This document shows positions 42,923 to 46,098 of a DNA stretch of 46,098 nt, piece after piece (positions within the stretch are counted from its first letter, which is position 1; each line of letters starts with the position of its first letter). The notes under the pieces are model-generated. The model was not told where the DNA came from. It did not search any database and saw nothing but the letters and a program-made list of their open reading frames with translations. This stretch comes from Bacteroidota bacterium. GTDB lineage: Bacteria > Bacteroidota > Bacteroidia > Chitinophagales > JADIYW01. A program made the translations under genes and the position numbers. The stretch is taken from contig JAGQYE010000023.1 of NCBI GenBank assembly GCA_020436225.1, positions 1 to 46,098 of the forward strand, written 5' to 3'.

Positions 42923-43453
42923 TTAAACTTCTTTTTGATATACTTCTATTGCGCCTTCTTTTTTTAATAATTCAGAAACAGCATTCACATATTCAGAATC
43001 TTTTGATTCATCTAATTCAAAAGTTAATGCAAACAAATGATCGGTTGTTCTTTCATCAATAATCTTCGGTGTTTTTCCTGGCCAAAGCTTACATAAATAA
43101 TAAAAAGAAACAGTCATTCCAATTGCAGCATAAAGCACAGTTTGCTCAAAAGTAATTGGAACATAAGCTAATAAGCCGAAATTCGGTTTACCACCAAAAT
43201 CTGTAGGAAAATTAAAGATATTGATAAAGGCAATCATACTTAATGCAACTGTTGTACCGGTAGCTCCAAAAAACAAACCTGCTGTATGTAAACGTGTTGA
43301 CTCTAAACCTAAAGCATGTTCTAAACCATGCACAGGAAAAGGCGTAAAAGCATCGGTGATTTCATATCCTGCACCTCGAATGTCTTTTACAGCGTGCATT
43401 AGGATATCATCATCATCGAAAATTCCAACTAAATATTTTTTTGTATCGCTCAT
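42923..43453 (-). CDS. actD: ACIII subunit ActD (DUF3341)
   Basis: Membrane subunit of ACIII, 176 residues, DUF3341. The cytoplasmic N-terminal part has KYLVGIFDDDDILMHAVKDI and the conserved FTPFPVHGLEHALGL. Two helices follow (LFFGATGTTVALSMIAFINI; TVLYAAIGMTVSFYYLCKLW), then a soluble C-terminal segment. It has no redox centre and is structural. It begins 40 bases after actC; the gap has a run of ten A on the coding strand (43476-43485). The stop is 4 bases before actE. Confidence 0.94.
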   Translation of the reverse strand: MSDTKKYLVGIFDDDDILMHAVKDIRGAGYEITDAFTPFPVHGLEHALGLESTRLHTAGLFFGATGTTVALSMIAFINIFNFPTDFGGKPNFGLLAYVPITFEQTVLYAAIGMTVSFYYLCKLWPGKTPKIIDERTTDHLFALTFELDESKDSEYVNAVSELLKKEGAIEVYQKEV

Positions 43454-43493
43454 ATAAAATAAATTATATAATGTGTTTTTTTTTTAGAAATTT

Positions 43494-44933
43494 TTAATCC
43501 CACGCTCCTGCTCCAACAGTAATATTTTTATATACTTCTTGATCTTTAACTTCGTCTAATTGTTTTTGTCTGTATTGGTCGCCTGAAACTTTCAAAATTG
43601 CTTTTACTTCTGCAATTGCAATTACAGGGAAGAAACGGCAGAATAATAAGAACAAGAACATAAACAATCCAATAGTTCCTACAAAGATTCCTACTTCTAC
43701 CCAAGTTGGAGAATAATATACCCAGCTAGATGGTAAGAAATCTCTGTGTAATGAAGTTACGATAATTACGAAACGTTCGAACCACATACCAATGTTAATC
43801 AATATAGACATCACAAAGGTTACGTATATATTTCTTCTTAGTTTTCTGAACCAAAATACTTGAGGAGTAACAAGGTTGCAGAACATCATGGTAAAGTATG
43901 CCCACCAATAAGGACCTTTTACTTTATTTGCAAAAATATACAACTCGAAAATATTACTTGAATACCATGCAGTAAATAACTCTGTCAAGTATGCAATACC
44001 AACCATAGTACCTGTCAATAACATAATCTTATTCATTGACTCAATATGAGCTAAAGTAATATAGTCTTGCAAATCCATGACATATCGGGCAACCAACATT
44101 AAAGTTAAAACCATTGCAAATCCGGAGAAAATTGCACCAGCAACGAAATATGGAGGCATAATGGTTGTATGCCAACCAGGAATAACCGAAGTTGCAAAGT
44201 CGAATGATACGATAGTATGTACAGATAATACTAATGGAGTAGATAAACCAGCTAAAATTAATGACAATGACTCCCAACGTTCCCAATGCTTAGCACTGCC
44301 TATCCAGCCGAAGCTTAGGATATTATAGAATTTCCATCTTCCTGGAGTTTTAGATTGGTCTCTGATTGTACCAAAATCCGGAACTAAACCAGTGTACCAA
44401 TATAATAAAGATACAGTAAAATAAGTGGAAACCGCAAATACGTCCCATAATAAAGGTGAGTTAAAGTTTGGCCAAAGTGGTCCTCTTGTATTTGGATAAG
44501 GAAAAATGAAAAATGCATCCCAAACACGTCCCATGTGGAATACCGGGAACATACCGGCGCATATTACCGCAAAAATCGTCATCGCTTCTGCTGCTCTGTT
44601 TACGCCGGTTCTCCAACGTTGACGGAACAATAACAAGATAGCCGAAATTAGCGTACCTGCGTGACCAATACCAATCCACCAAACGAAATTGGTGATATCC
44701 CATGCCCAACCTACTGTTTTGTTGGCACCCCAAGTACCAATACCAAAATAAACTTCCCAAGCAATACAGAAAACAAATAATGCAGCACCACATGCAGCAA
44801 TAAATGTCCAAAACATCCATTTAGGTTGTAATTTTCCGGTTGTTGGTCGTACAATATCGTGCGTTACCTGCTTATACGTTTTATTTCCGGTAATTAGTGG
44901 TTCGCGAATTGGTGATTCAAAATGACTTGCCAT
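43494..44933 (-). CDS. actC: ACIII subunit ActC (NrfD/PsrC family)
   Basis: Polytopic quinol-binding subunit of ACIII, NrfD family, 479 residues with about ten helices. Family features include WIGIGHAGTLISAILLLFRQ (about 91-110), FHMGRVWDAFFIFPYPNTRG, and TIMPPYFVAGAIFSGFAM. It is the main membrane partner of the iron-sulfur subunit ActB, and menaquinol oxidation is thought to occur here. It lies 31 bases after actB. Confidence 0.95.
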   Translation of the reverse strand: MASHFESPIREPLITGNKTYKQVTHDIVRPTTGKLQPKWMFWTFIAACGAALFVFCIAWEVYFGIGTWGANKTVGWAWDITNFVWWIGIGHAGTLISAILLLFRQRWRTGVNRAAEAMTIFAVICAGMFPVFHMGRVWDAFFIFPYPNTRGPLWPNFNSPLLWDVFAVSTYFTVSLLYWYTGLVPDFGTIRDQSKTPGRWKFYNILSFGWIGSAKHWERWESLSLILAGLSTPLVLSVHTIVSFDFATSVIPGWHTTIMPPYFVAGAIFSGFAMVLTLMLVARYVMDLQDYITLAHIESMNKIMLLTGTMVGIAYLTELFTAWYSSNIFELYIFANKVKGPYWWAYFTMMFCNLVTPQVFWFRKLRRNIYVTFVMSILINIGMWFERFVIIVTSLHRDFLPSSWVYYSPTWVEVGIFVGTIGLFMFLFLLFCRFFPVIAIAEVKAILKVSGDQYRQKQLDEVKDQEVYKNITVGAGAWD

Positions 44934-44964
44934 TATATCTTACTTTTCTACTTTTAATTAAAAA

Positions 44965-46098
44965 TTACGCTTCTTCTGGTTTATCAATAAAATATTCTGC
45001 CGGTGCCTCGTCTTTATTTCTAATCTTCACTTGATATCCTACAGCAGGAATAAAATGTTGTTCTTCAAAAATGAAGTAGTTTCTACCACTTTCTTTAAAA
45101 GTTTTAGCCACTACACTCTCTTTATTATTTTGATCACCAAATGTGATAGCATTTGTTGAACAAGCTGTTTGACATGCTGTTTTAATATCGCCGTCTTTTA
45201 ATAATCTATTTTCTCGTTTTGCGCTCAATTTTCCTTCTTGGATACGTTGAACACAGAAAGAACATTTTTCAATTACACCACGAGAACGAACTACTACATC
45301 CGGATTTAAAACCATGCGAGTTAAATCATCAAACATGTAATCTTGTGATTGGTCGTCAGTGAAACTTCTCTTACCATCGTTGTATTTTCCGAAGCTATCT
45401 GCTCCTTGATAATCCAACCAATTGAAACGACGAACTTTATAAGGACAGTTGTTCGCACAATATCTTGTACCGATACAACGGTTATATGCCATTTGGTTTA
45501 ATCCTTCAGAACTGTGGTTGGTTGCGTTTACTGGGCAAACGTTTTCACATGGTGCATTATTACAATGTTGGCACATCATAGGTTGGAAAGATACATCCGG
45601 ATTATCCGGATTTCCATTATAATATCTATCAATTCTTAGCCAATGCATTTCTTGAGAACGATAGACCTGACGTTTGCCAACTACCGGAACGTTGTTCTCA
45701 ATGCTACAAGCTACAACGCAAGCACCACATCCAATACAAGCATTCATATCTATCGTCATTCCCCAATGATGTCCTTGTTTGTAATCATTTGGTTTATAAC
45801 CGTCATATAATGAATGTCCATATTCTTCTCTTATTTTTTCTGCATTCTCATTTCCTGCTTTATCACTTTTTTGATATGCAGCCAAATTAGCTTCTCTAAC
45901 AATTTCACTTCTATATGATTTCTTACGATTAGGAAGATTATTATCTTCCATCAACGTATGATATGTTTGGTTTAAGGCTAATTCATAAGTATCTCCAGTT
46001 AATTCGATAGTTGCTCCATCTGTAGAATAAGAGGAAACTCCATTCACGTTCTTGACAAACGGGAATACATTTTTACCAACAGAATCACCTGCGCGTCC
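44965..46098 (-). CDS. actB: ACIII subunit ActB, C-terminal iron-sulfur part (5' end beyond the window)
   Basis: The frame is open to the window edge, so about 377 C-terminal residues are seen. The full ActB is far longer and starts with a molybdopterin-oxidoreductase-like domain that lies outside. Four ferredoxin-like Cys groups are visible: CIGCGACVVAC, CQHCNNAPCENVC, CIGTRYCANNC, and CSFCVQR with a later CQTAC. This fits three 4Fe-4S clusters and one 3Fe-4S cluster, as known for the complex. The GTG at 46047 is not a real start, because coding sequence continues upstream. It is the first visible gene of the long minus-strand respiratory run, so the promoter is outside the window. Confidence 0.94.
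   Translation of the reverse strand, partial: GRAGDSVGKNVFPFVKNVNGVSSYSTDGATIELTGDTYELALNQTYHTLMEDNNLPNRKKSYRSEIVREANLAAYQKSDKAGNENAEKIREEYGHSLYDGYKPNDYKQGHHWGMTIDMNACIGCGACVVACSIENNVPVVGKRQVYRSQEMHWLRIDRYYNGNPDNPDVSFQPMMCQHCNNAPCENVCPVNATNHSSEGLNQMAYNRCIGTRYCANNCPYKVRRFNWLDYQGADSFGKYNDGKRSFTDDQSQDYMFDDLTRMVLNPDVVVRSRGVIEKCSFCVQRIQEGKLSAKRENRLLKDGDIKTACQTACSTNAITFGDQNNKESVVAKTFKESGRNYFIFEEQHFIPAVGYQVKIRNKDEAPAEYFIDKPEEA

Noticed and set aside
43476-43485. Ten-base homopolymer before actD as a phase-variation switch
   Set aside because: It lies in the gap between actC and actD, not in a coding frame or a recognisable promoter spacer.
1-46098. Mobile element, prophage, defence system or CRISPR array
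   Set aside because: No transposase, integrase, phage structural gene, nuclease cluster or spaced repeat array was seen; the short repeats are directly tandem without spacers.

Overview
The window reads as chromosomal core DNA of a low-GC Gram-negative bacterium of the phylum Bacteroidota, probably near Chitinophagales/Sphingobacteriales (the order is a guess). Supporting signs are Bacteroidota-type -7 promoter elements (TAnnTTTG), an alternative complex III (ACIII) plus heme-copper oxidase cluster, Bacteroidota forms of LptD, LptE and OstA-like proteins, and the families DUF4159, DUF3810 and DUF5723. I see no phage, insertion sequence, CRISPR array, tRNA or rRNA. Genes are tightly packed, and no stretch over 300 bases lacks a gene.

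Layout. 1-8.1 kb is an envelope block: the 3' end of rsmE, a secreted DUF4159 protein, lptD (minus strand), then a periplasmic amidase, an MCE/MlaD protein and an OstA-like protein on plus. 8.1-15.2 kb holds an FkbM methyltransferase (minus), then a plus-strand run of miaB, a sigma-54 activator, lptE, a Glu-rich repeat protein and secG, closed by a clear rho-independent terminator. 15.3-21.4 kb is a minus-strand tetR - adaptor - RND pump - TolC operon with two operator-like repeats at its promoter. 21.5-32.4 kb is mixed housekeeping: a DUF3810 membrane zincin-like protein, a RicT/PSP1-like protein, an alpha/beta hydrolase, a polyprenyl diphosphate synthase, a CDF metal exporter, ornithine aminotransferase, an M61 peptidase, a DUF5723 protein and a START protein. 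From 32.4 kb to the end everything is on minus and apparently one transcription unit that begins beyond the window: actB-C-D-E-F, coxB, coxA, cyoE, two subunit III genes, subunit IV, SCO, DUF420, a small CxxC membrane protein and aroA.

How they work together. The respiratory block encodes the route quinol -> ACIII -> cytochrome c -> aa3-type oxidase together with heme and copper assembly factors. The polyprenyl synthase probably makes the menaquinone side chain that feeds it. LptD, LptE and possibly the OstA-like protein serve LPS export, and the MCE protein serves lipid trafficking.

The least explained signals are non-coding. Two nine-unit heptanucleotide arrays each begin at the stop codon of the preceding gene and bracket the DUF4159 gene, with a third array downstream. 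Several perfect palindromes or hairpins sit exactly at promoters or start codons. I found no clearly new multi-gene system. The best candidates for new biology are the heptad arrays, the small CxxC protein of the oxidase operon, and the CDF transporter with an altered metal site and a Cys tail.
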